Source of the DNA: OMOG01 sp041485845
Lineage (GTDB): Bacteria > Acidobacteriota > Terriglobia > Bryobacterales > Bryobacteraceae
Length of the DNA: 11,941 nucleotides
Direction: 5' to 3'
Assembly (NCBI GenBank): GCA_041485845.1
Contig: JBGPKH010000234.1
Coordinates: 1 to 11,941, forward strand
Below the pieces are notes generated by a model. The model had not been told where the DNA came from. It saw only the letters and a list, made by a program, of their open reading frames with translations, and did no database searches. A program made the translations under genes and the position numbers. Positions 6,141-11,801 of this stretch are shown here, piece after piece. Numbering within the stretch: the stretch's first letter is position 1; the number at the start of each line of letters is the position of its first letter.

Positions 6141-6502
6141 CCGCGAGGGCGGATCGCGTTCCTGCGCAAGATACTCGAGACTGCGCCCTTCGAAGCGCCG
6201 CCGGTGGAGACGACGTCCGCCGAGGAAGCCTGCCGCTAGGCTAGGTGTTGGAGCAGGCCGGCGCCGCGCGGCCGGTCCGCGATGCCGTGGATGCGCGGCT
6301 GATCGAGCAGGCGCGGACCAGAACGGGAAGCATCATCAACTCGCGGGACGAGGTGGGAGGCCGGCCGAAGTACCCTGTCGCGGCGGCGCCAAAAGACACC
6401 GATGGCGATGGCATTCCGGACGATTGGGAACAGGCGAACGGTCTCAATCCGCGCGATGCGAAGGGTGGCTTGCCGATGGATGCCAGCGGCTACACTACAT
6501 GA
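6141..6502 (+). pseudogene. Broken 3' end of a pectate lyase-like (PL1) gene
   Basis: Two frames together spell the end of a secreted pectate lyase. Frame one (6141-6236) gives FLRKILETAPFEAPPVETT followed by SAEEACR and a TAG. The other frame (from 6245) gives VLEQAGAARPVRDAVDAR, then LIEQARTRTGSIINSRDEVGG and the calcium-site-like DTDGDGIPDDWEQANGLNP, ending GYTT and stop. Intact relatives, as I recall them, run SAEEAY.LVL..AGA..P.RDAVDARI and end DGDGYTNLEEYLN. A 5-base tandem duplication GCTAG-GCTAG (6235-6244) accounts for the frameshift; removing it leaves one in-frame TAG where a Leu codon is expected. The last EEYLN part is missing, and so is the whole catalytic beta-helix. An intact enzyme would cleave polygalacturonate outside the cell; this remnant cannot. 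Confidence 0.7.
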
Positions 6503-6538
6503 ACGCCCCGGCGGGGCCGCGGGGCAGAGTCCGTTAGT

Positions 6539-6605
6539 ACCGCTCCCTTTGGTTGCGGCTCAGTAGCGCGGGTTCCCATACCGGGCCGGCACCAAAGGGG
6601 GCGGT
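6539..6605. repeat. 67-base element with 15-bp inverted arms
   Basis: ACCGCTCCCTTTGGT (6539-6553) pairs with ACCAAAGGGGGCGGT (6591-6605). All 15 positions pair if one T-G wobble is allowed (6544/6600). The 37-base middle is GC-rich. It lies between the pectate lyase relic and the DinB-fold gene, 15 bases before that gene's start. There is no proper T-run, only TTT after the right arm. It could be a bidirectional terminator, a small MITE or REP element, or an RNA structure. Confidence 0.6.
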
Positions 6606-6616
6606 TTCTCCGGCGG

Positions 6617-6622
6617 TACAAT
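6617..6622 (+). promoter_or_regulatory. Possible -10 box for the DinB-fold/dehydratase operon
   Basis: TACAAT, preceded by CGGCGG, is the same 12-base string found before the antitoxin gene on the other strand. It overlaps the ATG at 6621 and lies 7 bases before an in-frame GTG at 6630. If real, transcription would begin at or next to that GTG, making GTG 6630 (VNPYASYLG) the likely leaderless start rather than the ATG. Confidence 0.4.
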
Positions 6623-7103
6623 GGTCCCTGTGAATCCCTACGCATCTTATCTGGGCAATCGTAATCCGCACGAAGTCATTGCAGATACTCCCGGCCGCCT
6701 GACTGCACTCAGTGAACGCCTCGGTCCCGACGGACTGGAGCGCAACCTCGCTCCGGGAAAGTGGCCGGCGCGCTTCATCCTCTGCCACCTGGCCGACTGC
6801 GAGCTGGCGTTCGGATTTCGCCTGCGGCAGGCGCTGGCCGAAACCGATCACGTCATTCAGCCGTTCGACCAGGACGCTTGGGCCAAGGCATATGCCAAGC
6901 TCGACGGGCACGCCGCAATCGCAGCGTTCTCGGCGTTGCGCCGATGGAATCGGGCCTTGCTCGACACCGTTCCGCCGGAGCAGTTTGCGAAGAAGCTCAG
7001 CCATCCGGAACGGGGAGAGATGACGTTTCAGGTGGTGGTGGAAACCATGGCCGGTCACGACCTCAACCATCTCAAGCAACTGGACACCATCGCCGCACGG
7101 TAA
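6621..7103 (+). CDS. DinB-superfamily four-helix metal-site protein
   Basis: This 160-residue cytoplasmic protein belongs to the DinB/YfiT-like superfamily, whose members are four-helix bundles with a three-histidine metal site and act as thiol transferases, hydrolases or unknown enzymes. The triad is visible: H56 in FILCHLADCE, and H146 and H150 in MAGHDLNHLKQL. PGKWPARFILCHLAD (45-59) is the usual second-helix signature, and the 'D..W...Y' segment at 83-91 also fits. The start is uncertain: ATG 6621, or GTG 6630 three codons in, which fits the -10 box and the common 'NPYASFLG' beginning. No good Shine-Dalgarno is present. Its TAA shares one base with the ATG of the dehydratase that follows (TAATG), so the two are translationally coupled. 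The substrate is unknown. Confidence 0.85.
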   Translation: MVPVNPYASYLGNRNPHEVIADTPGRLTALSERLGPDGLERNLAPGKWPARFILCHLADCELAFGFRLRQALAETDHVIQPFDQDAWAKAYAKLDGHAAIAAFSALRRWNRALLDTVPPEQFAKKLSHPERGEMTFQVVVETMAGHDLNHLKQLDTIAAR

Positions 7104-8098
7104 TGGGTGCGACCGTGGTTGACCGCGAGGCGATCGCGCGCACTTACCCGATCATCCGGGCGCACATTCGCCGCACGCCGGTGGTCGAAGTGGAGGGCGG
7201 CAATTTCGGCCTCGATACCGGCAGTCTGTGGCTCAAGCTGGAACTGTTGCAGCACACCGGCTCCTTCAAAGCGCGCGGCGCATTCACCAATCTGCTGACA
7301 CGCGAGATCCCGCCGGCGGGGGTGGTGGCGGCGTCCGGCGGGAATCACGGCGCCGCCGTTGCGTTTGCCGCGATGAAGCTGGGAAAGCCCGCCAGAATTT
7401 TCGTTCCGCGCGTCTCCTCGCCAGCCAAGATGGAACGGATCCGCGGGTACGGTGCCGGCCTCGTGGTGGTCGGCGACCGGTACGACGACGCGCTGCGGGC
7501 GAGCCAGGAGTGGGCGGCGCAGTCCGGCGCCCTCACGGTACACGCGTACGAGCAGGTGGAGACGCTGCTGGGACAGGGAACCGTCGGTCTGGAGTTCGAG
7601 GAACAGGCGCCGCGGCTCGACACGCTGCTGGTGGCGGTCGGCGGCGGCGGACTGATCGGCGGAATCGCCGCCTGGTATGCGGGCCGCATTCAGATCGTCG
7701 GTGTGGAGCCGGAAGCCGCGCCGACGCTCGCGCGCGCCTTCGAGGCGGGCCGTCCGGTGGACGCGCCGGCGGGAGGCATCGCCGCGGACTCGCTGGCTCC
7801 GAAACGCGTCGGCGAGATCATGTTTCCGATCGCGCAGGCCTATGTGAAACGCGTGGCGCTGGTGCCCGATGAGGCCATACTGGCGGCGCAGGATATGCTC
7901 TGGAACGTGCTGCGAGTAGTGGCCGAGCCGGGCGGCGCAGCGGCGCTGGCGGCGTTGCTGTCGGGCCGCTATCAGCCCGGGCCGGGTGAACGCGTAGGCG
8001 TCCTGGTGTGCGGAGGCAATACCACGGCGGTGGATTTCGGCAGGTCCGTTACCGCGGCGCCGCCAGTCCCAGCTTTCCCCACTCCTGCGGCGTCGTAA
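7103..8098 (+). CDS. PLP-dependent threonine/serine dehydratase
   Basis: This 331-residue fold-type II PLP enzyme would deaminate L-threonine or L-serine (or a related hydroxy-amino acid) to a 2-oxo acid and ammonia. The Schiff-base lysine is K56 in TGSFKARGA, the substrate loop ASGGNHGAAVA starts at 77, and the phosphate-binding glycine loop VGGGGLIGG is at 179-187. It has only the catalytic domain, without the C-terminal ACT regulatory domain of biosynthetic IlvA, so it is closer to catabolic TdcB or serine racemase/hydroxyaspartate lyase types; the sequence alone does not separate them. It starts within the stop of the DinB-fold gene (TAATG). After GGNTTAVDFG, a tail of about 18 residues (to PTPAAS) extends into DNA that also encodes the end of the facing metallophosphoesterase, so it is probably a run-on end rather than a conserved part. 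Confidence 0.88.
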   Translation: MGATVVDREAIARTYPIIRAHIRRTPVVEVEGGNFGLDTGSLWLKLELLQHTGSFKARGAFTNLLTREIPPAGVVAASGGNHGAAVAFAAMKLGKPARIFVPRVSSPAKMERIRGYGAGLVVVGDRYDDALRASQEWAAQSGALTVHAYEQVETLLGQGTVGLEFEEQAPRLDTLLVAVGGGGLIGGIAAWYAGRIQIVGVEPEAAPTLARAFEAGRPVDAPAGGIAADSLAPKRVGEIMFPIAQAYVKRVALVPDEAILAAQDMLWNVLRVVAEPGGAAALAALLSGRYQPGPGERVGVLVCGGNTTAVDFGRSVTAAPPVPAFPTPAAS

Positions 8099-8897
8099 TG
8101 CGGCCCTGCCCGTGCGGCGGCTTCAGTTCCCGGATTTGCAGGCTGGCGTCCTGCCCGCGCACGTCTACGAGGGTGTAGGCGAAGAACCAGCCGTCCTCGT
8201 ACTTCTTCGACCCGCGCAGATGGCCGCCGGAACTGGGCAGCGAGAGGTACTGAACGCCCTCCAGGTCGATGTGCAGCAGTTGGTGTACGTGGCCGGCAAT
8301 TACATACCGCACGCCGTACCGCCTGGCCAGTTGATGCAGCGGGAATTGCGGATTACCGAACGCCGCGTTGAGCAGCCACGACGGCCGGTGCGACACGATG
8401 AACTTCACGGGCTGTCCCGAATGAGCCTGCAGATCCTTCTCGAGGAACGCCAACTCGGCGTCGGGCAGCTCGTCCGACCGGCTGTTGTCGAGCACCGTGA
8501 TGTGCGCCGGCCCGTAGTCGAAGCCGTAGTGCAGCGGGCGAGCGGCGTACTGGCGAAACAATTGTTCCGACCGTTCCGACCAGACGTCGTGGTTTCCCGG
8601 CGCGAGGTACAGCGGATACCGCCGGTACCCGGCCAGGATCCTGGTGACCTGTAGCCACTCCGCCTCGGCGCTGGCGTCGTTCAGGCCCTCGATGGTATCG
8701 CCGGCGCCGACGACGAACGCCGGCTTCCAGGATGCGGTCTCGCGCCACACCTGCTCGTAGACGCCGGGCTGGGCCTCGCCCGTACGGTCGCCGAGAATCG
8801 CGAAGCGGAGAGGTTCGGGCGCGGCGGTTGCCGCCAGCTTTACCAGCGCGGCCGCCAGCGCCGCGAGTAAAACCAGGTACCGCCGGTGTCCCGTCAT
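8049..8897 (-). CDS. Exported calcineurin-like metallophosphoesterase
   Basis: This 282-residue protein has an N-terminal signal or anchor (MTGHRRYLVLLAALAAALVK, likely cut near ATAA at 23-26) and then a calcineurin-like two-metal phosphoesterase domain. The metal-ligand motifs follow in order: GDRTG (36-40, in place of the common DxH), GAGD (64-67), GNHD (101-104), SHRP (169-172) and GHVH (202-205). It therefore probably hydrolyses a phosphoester outside the cytoplasm; the missing first-motif His makes it a purple-acid-phosphatase-like variant rather than a standard SbcD/Icc type. I start it at ATG 8897 because it opens the signal peptide; the open frame further upstream (to 9128) is only antisense to a relic gene. 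A TAAGTT box lies 8 bases before the ATG. Its final 50 bases overlap the facing dehydratase gene tail to tail. Confidence 0.88.
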   Translation of the reverse strand: MTGHRRYLVLLAALAAALVKLAATAAPEPLRFAILGDRTGEAQPGVYEQVWRETASWKPAFVVGAGDTIEGLNDASAEAEWLQVTRILAGYRRYPLYLAPGNHDVWSERSEQLFRQYAARPLHYGFDYGPAHITVLDNSRSDELPDAELAFLEKDLQAHSGQPVKFIVSHRPSWLLNAAFGNPQFPLHQLARRYGVRYVIAGHVHQLLHIDLEGVQYLSLPSSGGHLRGSKKYEDGWFFAYTLVDVRGQDASLQIRELKPPHGQGRITTPQEWGKLGLAAPR

Positions 8898-8905
8898 CCT
8901 TTGCC

Positions 8906-8911
8906 AACTTA
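8906..8911 (-). promoter_or_regulatory. Possible extended -10 box before the metallophosphoesterase
   Basis: On the minus strand TGG-TAAGTT (8906-8914 including TGG) fits an extended -10. It ends 8 bases before the ATG at 8897, so the predicted leader is about 2 bases. The only SD-like bases (AAAGG) abut the ATG and are too close to serve. Confidence 0.4.
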
Positions 8912-8982
8912 CCACGCCGTCACCGAATTCATCGTCCCGGCACGCAGCAACCGCAGGTCTATCCCAAACTCGCTGGCGGAGA

Positions 8983-9206
8983 ATCCTTCCCTGGGCCGCG
9001 GCCCAAACCACGCCGAACTTCACCGGTGTCTGGGATCTGGACAAGGCCCAAAAACCTCTGGTCAGGCGCCCGACCGCATGAGAGCCAAGATCGATCACCA
9101 GGGGTCCACCGTCGAGCGCCTGGACCACCGAACGCCGATACTCCTGCTGGCCCTCGAATCGGAGCTGAACTTCGCGGGCCGCGCGGCGTATTGGATCGCG
9201 GGGTGA
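8983..9206 (+). pseudogene. Frameshifted relic of a small exported 'NFTGVWDL' protein
   Basis: One frame reads ILPWAAAQTTPNFTGVWDL, then DKAQK: the end of a signal peptide with an Ala-Ala-Gln cleavage point and the start of a domain that I recall as common in Solibacter-type secreted proteins ('NFSGVWKLDKAKS...'). The continuation is in the -1 frame, SGQAPDRMRAKIDHQGSTVE, where relatives have '..P.SM..KIDHQGS'. The switch falls in an AAAAA run (about 9050-9054), so one lost A would explain it. Frame one stops at a TGA near 9081-9083. The rest (to WIAG and TGA at 9204-9206) is weakly similar at best, and no start codon or intact signal peptide remains. It could also be a sequencing error at the A-run, but the missing 5' end argues for real decay. 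Confidence 0.55.
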
Positions 9207-9268
9207 TCCAGGCCGCCCGCAAACAAGCCCTCGAGGTTTCCCGTGGCAGCCGCGGCCGATCTATCGTG

Positions 9269-9274
9269 TAAGAT
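9269..9274 (+). promoter_or_regulatory. Possible -10 box giving a leaderless start
   Basis: TAAGAT ends exactly 6 bases before the ATG at 9281, so transcription would be expected to begin on the A of the start codon. No Shine-Dalgarno is present. The same hexamer precedes the gene at 2070. Confidence 0.45.
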
Positions 9275-9280
9275 CGACTC

Positions 9281-10120
9281 ATGCGAAGGTCTGCTTGCTT
9301 CTTGCTCATCGCCCTGCCGCTCCTCGGCCAGTCGAATCGCGAGCTCACCCGCCTGTTCGAGGAAGACCAGAAGGACCGGCTGAACTGGCAGTCGCTCAGC
9401 GCAGCCGAACTCGACACAATGTACAAGCGAGATACCGAACGGCGCAAACGCGCCGCCGAAATGGTGCGCTCCGGCGCACTGAAAACGGGCGAGGATTACG
9501 AACACGCCGGGTATCTCTTTCAGCACGGGGCCGAGCCGGCGGACTATCTCATGGCCCACATTCTGGCGATGACCGCCGAAGCCATCGAACCGCGGCGCAA
9601 CCCCTGGTTAGTCACCACGACTCTGGACCGGTATCTCCACAGCATCGGCAAGCCGCAGGTATTCGGCACGCAACTCGATTCCGGCGTCCCATTCGACAAG
9701 GCTTTCATCCCCGACTCGGTTCGCGCCGCCAATTGCGTTCCCTCGGTGGCCGATCAGGCGCGCATTGTCGAGGCTTTCGCCAAGAAGCAGCCGATGCCTA
9801 TCGTCGATCCATGCGGGCCGAAAACGGAGTCTTACGTCGGTAAGTGGTCGCTGACAGAGAGGATGCCGGATGGAACCTTCACAACAGCGCTGCTGTTCCT
9901 CAGCGCTCCCGACAGCGATGATTCCGACACCCTCACCGAGAACGGTAAAACGGTGGACATCAGCGAAGTGACTTTGGGTGGCCGCAACATACGGTTCCAG
10001 GTAGAAGGGCGCGAATTCCGCGGAGTCGTGGACGAGGGAGTGATGACCGGCACGTTCACTCTCTCCAACGGCGGATCGGGACGGTTTGTCGGGTTGGCTG
10101 CGCGGGGCGCGAAGAACTAA
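9281..10120 (+). CDS. Exported DUF6624-like protein with C-terminal beta domain
   Basis: This 279-residue protein begins with a signal peptide (MRRSACFLLIALPLLGQ). The first domain (about 20-160) is helical and charged, with DYEHAGYLFQHGAEPADYLMAHILAM and TLDRYLHSIGKPQVFGTQ; the 'DY.HA..FQHG...DY..AH' and 'DR.L...G.PQ.FGTQ' patterns are what I associate with DUF6624. The second domain (about 187-275, from YVGKWSLTERMPDGTF to SGRFVG) is a run of beta strands resembling lipocalin-like or 'G.W.L' modules in acidobacterial secreted proteins. No catalytic residues stand out, so the function is unknown. There are two cysteines in the mature protein (CVPS and DPCGP) that could pair. It has its own probable promoter. 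Its stop overlaps by four bases the stop of the facing toxin pseudogene. Confidence 0.75.
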   Translation: MRRSACFLLIALPLLGQSNRELTRLFEEDQKDRLNWQSLSAAELDTMYKRDTERRKRAAEMVRSGALKTGEDYEHAGYLFQHGAEPADYLMAHILAMTAEAIEPRRNPWLVTTTLDRYLHSIGKPQVFGTQLDSGVPFDKAFIPDSVRAANCVPSVADQARIVEAFAKKQPMPIVDPCGPKTESYVGKWSLTERMPDGTFTTALLFLSAPDSDDSDTLTENGKTVDISEVTLGGRNIRFQVEGREFRGVVDEGVMTGTFTLSNGGSGRFVGLAARGAKN

Positions 10121-10510
10121 CCCAAGGCCTGGCGGAAGAAGTCCGCCAATCCGCGGCGATCCATTTCGTGGTTAGCGACTTGGATCATGGCCTCGTAGGC
10201 TGCCAACTCCGGCAATCGGCTGGTATCGACACCATTGATCTCGAGGAAATCCAATGCCGCCTGGACGCCGGTTCGCTTGTTGCCATCGAGGTAGGCCTGG
10301 CTCTCGGCGATGTGGCTAGGCGTAGGCCGCGGCGATCTCAAAGAGGTCGCCGGCCCCGTAGTAGTAGTAGTAGACGTTCAGCGGCTGAGCAATTGCCGAC
10401 TCGAGACCATGTTCATTACGAAGGCCATGCGAACCGCCGAAAGATTCAATCTGGTCCTCGTGAATGGCATCGATCTGCTCCCGAGTGAGAAAGATGGGCT
10501 CTCTGTCCAA
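10117..10510 (-). pseudogene. doc: Doc/Fic-type death-on-curing toxin, frameshifted
   Basis: The N-terminal piece (10510-10319, 64 codons, TTG start) reads FLTREQIDAIHEDQI, GLRNEHGLESAIAQP and DLFEIAAAYA and then hits TAG. The C-terminal piece (10314-10117) reads HIAESQAYLDGNKRTG, ALDFLEING and ADFFRQALG. Four bases (TAGC) sit where three would keep the frame, so a single inserted base breaks an otherwise complete toxin of about 130 residues, close to P1 Doc (126). Doc kinases phosphorylate EF-Tu through a Fic-like motif H.F.DGNKR; here that motif is QAYLDGNKR, so the catalytic His position carries Gln. The start lies 5 bases after the putative antitoxin's stop, the usual antitoxin-toxin order. 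The toxin may be dead, or the extra base may be a sequencing error. A run of five Tyr codons comes from a GTA repeat. Confidence 0.75.
10358..10373. repeat. Trinucleotide repeat (GTA)5 inside the toxin
   Basis: Five GTA units plus one G lie in the doc-like pseudogene and encode YYYYY on the minus strand. A pure triplet run of this length can gain or lose units by slippage without changing frame. Confidence 0.8.
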
Positions 10511-10515
10511 GGTCG

Positions 10516-10689
10516 CTATTCGGCCAGGCGGCGAAACAGGCCGGCGTGCAGAGTGCGGGTTTTGCGTTGCGCCTTCGCAAACTGCTCTTTGGAGGCATAG
10601 CGGATGCCCACGGGCTTTCCATTGGGCTTTGGCTCAGTGGAAGCGGGCGGCGATGCGGTCTTCGGCTCTCGTTTCATGGCATCCTTCAT
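10516..10689 (-). CDS. Putative antitoxin partner of the Doc-like toxin
   Basis: This 57-residue protein is very basic (11 Lys, 8 Arg) and Pro/Lys-rich at its front: MKDAMKREPKTASPPASTEP, then KPNGKPVGIRYASKEQ and LHAGLFRRLAE. It matches no antitoxin family I can name with confidence (it lacks a clear Phd, MazE or ribbon-helix-helix pattern). The call rests on position: it ends 5 bases before the Doc-like toxin on the same strand, as antitoxins of Doc do. A disordered N-terminal part and a short C-terminal helix that clamps the toxin would fit. There are two possible starts, ATG 10689 and ATG 10677 (MKREPK). The -10-like TACAAT is only 4 bases before the first, so the second may be the true leaderless start. 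Confidence 0.55.
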   Translation of the reverse strand: MKDAMKREPKTASPPASTEPKPNGKPVGIRYASKEQFAKAQRKTRTLHAGLFRRLAE

Positions 10690-10693
10690 AGTT

Positions 10694-10714
10694 ATTGTAC
10701 CGCCGCTGTCAGCG
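10694..10714 (-). promoter_or_regulatory. Promoter and possible operator of the toxin-antitoxin locus
   Basis: On the minus strand the palindrome CGCTG-A-CAGCG (10704-10714) is followed, 4 bases on, by GCGG-TACAAT with the -10-like hexamer at 10694-10699. An 11-base palindrome just upstream of the -10 box is where an antitoxin would bind to repress its own operon. The box is 4 bases from the first possible start codon. Confidence 0.4.
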
Positions 10715-10747
10715 CGAAGGCCCCGCTGGTCGCGGCTCCCTTGCCTT

Positions 10748-11770
10748 CTACCGCAGTCCCCGGCCGCAACAGTAGACGGAGAGCAGGTACGCGGCGGCGG
10801 TGAACAGCAGAAACCGGGCGCCCCAGCGGTATTCCGCGAGGCCCAGCGCCGTGCCCGCCAGCACCTGCGCGACACCGAAGGCCAGCCTCCCGCTGGTGAA
10901 GCGCCAACGCTGTTGGGGGATGCGGACAAACACTGACGAGATGTTGCCGACGGCCAGGGCCGCCAGTCCGAAGGTCATGCCGGGCCAGAGGCTCAGCGGC
11001 AGAACGAGGACCAACAGAATTCCGAGGAAGGCGATGCCTTTGGCCAGCAGAACCTGCCAGCCGCGGAGGGGAAGGATGCCATAGCGGGTCGCGCCGGCAG
11101 CCGAGTCCAGACCGAACAGGCATTGCGCGCAGGTGCTCAGCGCCAAAGCCACCAGGAGCGCCAGGATGAGGAATGCGTCCGGGTCGGGATAGGGCGTGAG
11201 GAAACGCCAGACACTTCCCGAGATGCTCAGCAGCACCGCGACGTATGAGTCGAGAACGCTCAGCATTTGGCGCACGTTCTTGCGGATCAGCCCGCCGAGA
11301 CGGCCGGGGAGTTGCGGAACGTGGCGTCCCGGATTCCAGCGCGGCGCGCGTTGTGCGACACGGTTGGCGAGGACCACACAGCCCTGCGCGGCGATCGCGA
11401 CGCCGAGAAAGTAGAGTGCCAACGACGCCGAAGTCTTGAGCAGGAGAAGGACCGTCAGCCACAGGATCGGGCTCAGCGCCAGGCTCGCCAGGCGCAAGGC
11501 GAATCGCTGCCCGGCGCCGATAGGCCAGGATGCCAGGCGGCCCGGAGGAATCTTGGCGAGCGGATCGGAAGAAAGCGGAAAAAGCAGCAGGAAGCCCAGG
11601 AGCAGAAGGAAGGGATAGGCGCTTGCGGGCTTGACTCCGCTGGCCAGCGCGCCGCCGATGAGCAGCGCGACAAACAGGAAAAAGTTGTTGACCTTGACGG
11701 ATTGGAAAGTGGCGAGGTCTCGCCGGATGACACGGCTGAGTGCTCTCAGGATGGCGAGAGTGACGGCCAC
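10748..11770 (-). CDS. Multi-spanning membrane protein, ABC-2-like exporter subunit
   Basis: This 340-residue integral membrane protein has a GTG start. About nine hydrophobic spans can be seen, for example NNFFLFVALLIGGALASG, YPFLLLLGFLLLFPL, LALSPILWLTVLLLL, LILALLVALALSTCA, GILLVLVLPLSLWPG and FLLFTAAAYLLSVY. A basic cytoplasmic loop (about 132-170) separates the first four from the rest. The stretch LFGLDSAAGATRYGILPLRGWQVLLAKG resembles the 'FG.D..G...Y..LP.....LL.K' loop of ABC-2-type permease proteins, so I call it a probable ABC exporter membrane subunit, with no known cargo. No ATP-binding gene is next to it: upstream, an insertion sequence begins about 30 bases before the GTG, and downstream lies the toxin-antitoxin locus. 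No Shine-Dalgarno is evident, and the IS may have removed its partner, its promoter or its first codons. Confidence 0.65.
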   Translation of the reverse strand: MAVTLAILRALSRVIRRDLATFQSVKVNNFFLFVALLIGGALASGVKPASAYPFLLLLGFLLLFPLSSDPLAKIPPGRLASWPIGAGQRFALRLASLALSPILWLTVLLLLKTSASLALYFLGVAIAAQGCVVLANRVAQRAPRWNPGRHVPQLPGRLGGLIRKNVRQMLSVLDSYVAVLLSISGSVWRFLTPYPDPDAFLILALLVALALSTCAQCLFGLDSAAGATRYGILPLRGWQVLLAKGIAFLGILLVLVLPLSLWPGMTFGLAALAVGNISSVFVRIPQQRWRFTSGRLAFGVAQVLAGTALGLAEYRWGARFLLFTAAAYLLSVYCCGRGLR

Positions 11771-11801
11771 GGAGAATCAGTTCCAAGCGGTTGTGGCCTT
11801 A

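Noticed and set aside
6761..7102. A 5' extension of the dehydratase frame through the DinB-fold gene
   Set aside because: The extension is antiphase translation of a real gene; the family N-terminus fits ATG 7103.
8898..9128. A 5' extension of the metallophosphoesterase
   Set aside because: The signal peptide begins at ATG 8897, and the extension is antisense to the NFTGVW relic.
10692..11786. A 364-codon second frame over the membrane protein gene
   Set aside because: It is Arg/Pro-rich without hydrophobic spans, a typical off-frame reading; the 10748-11770 frame has clear membrane segments.
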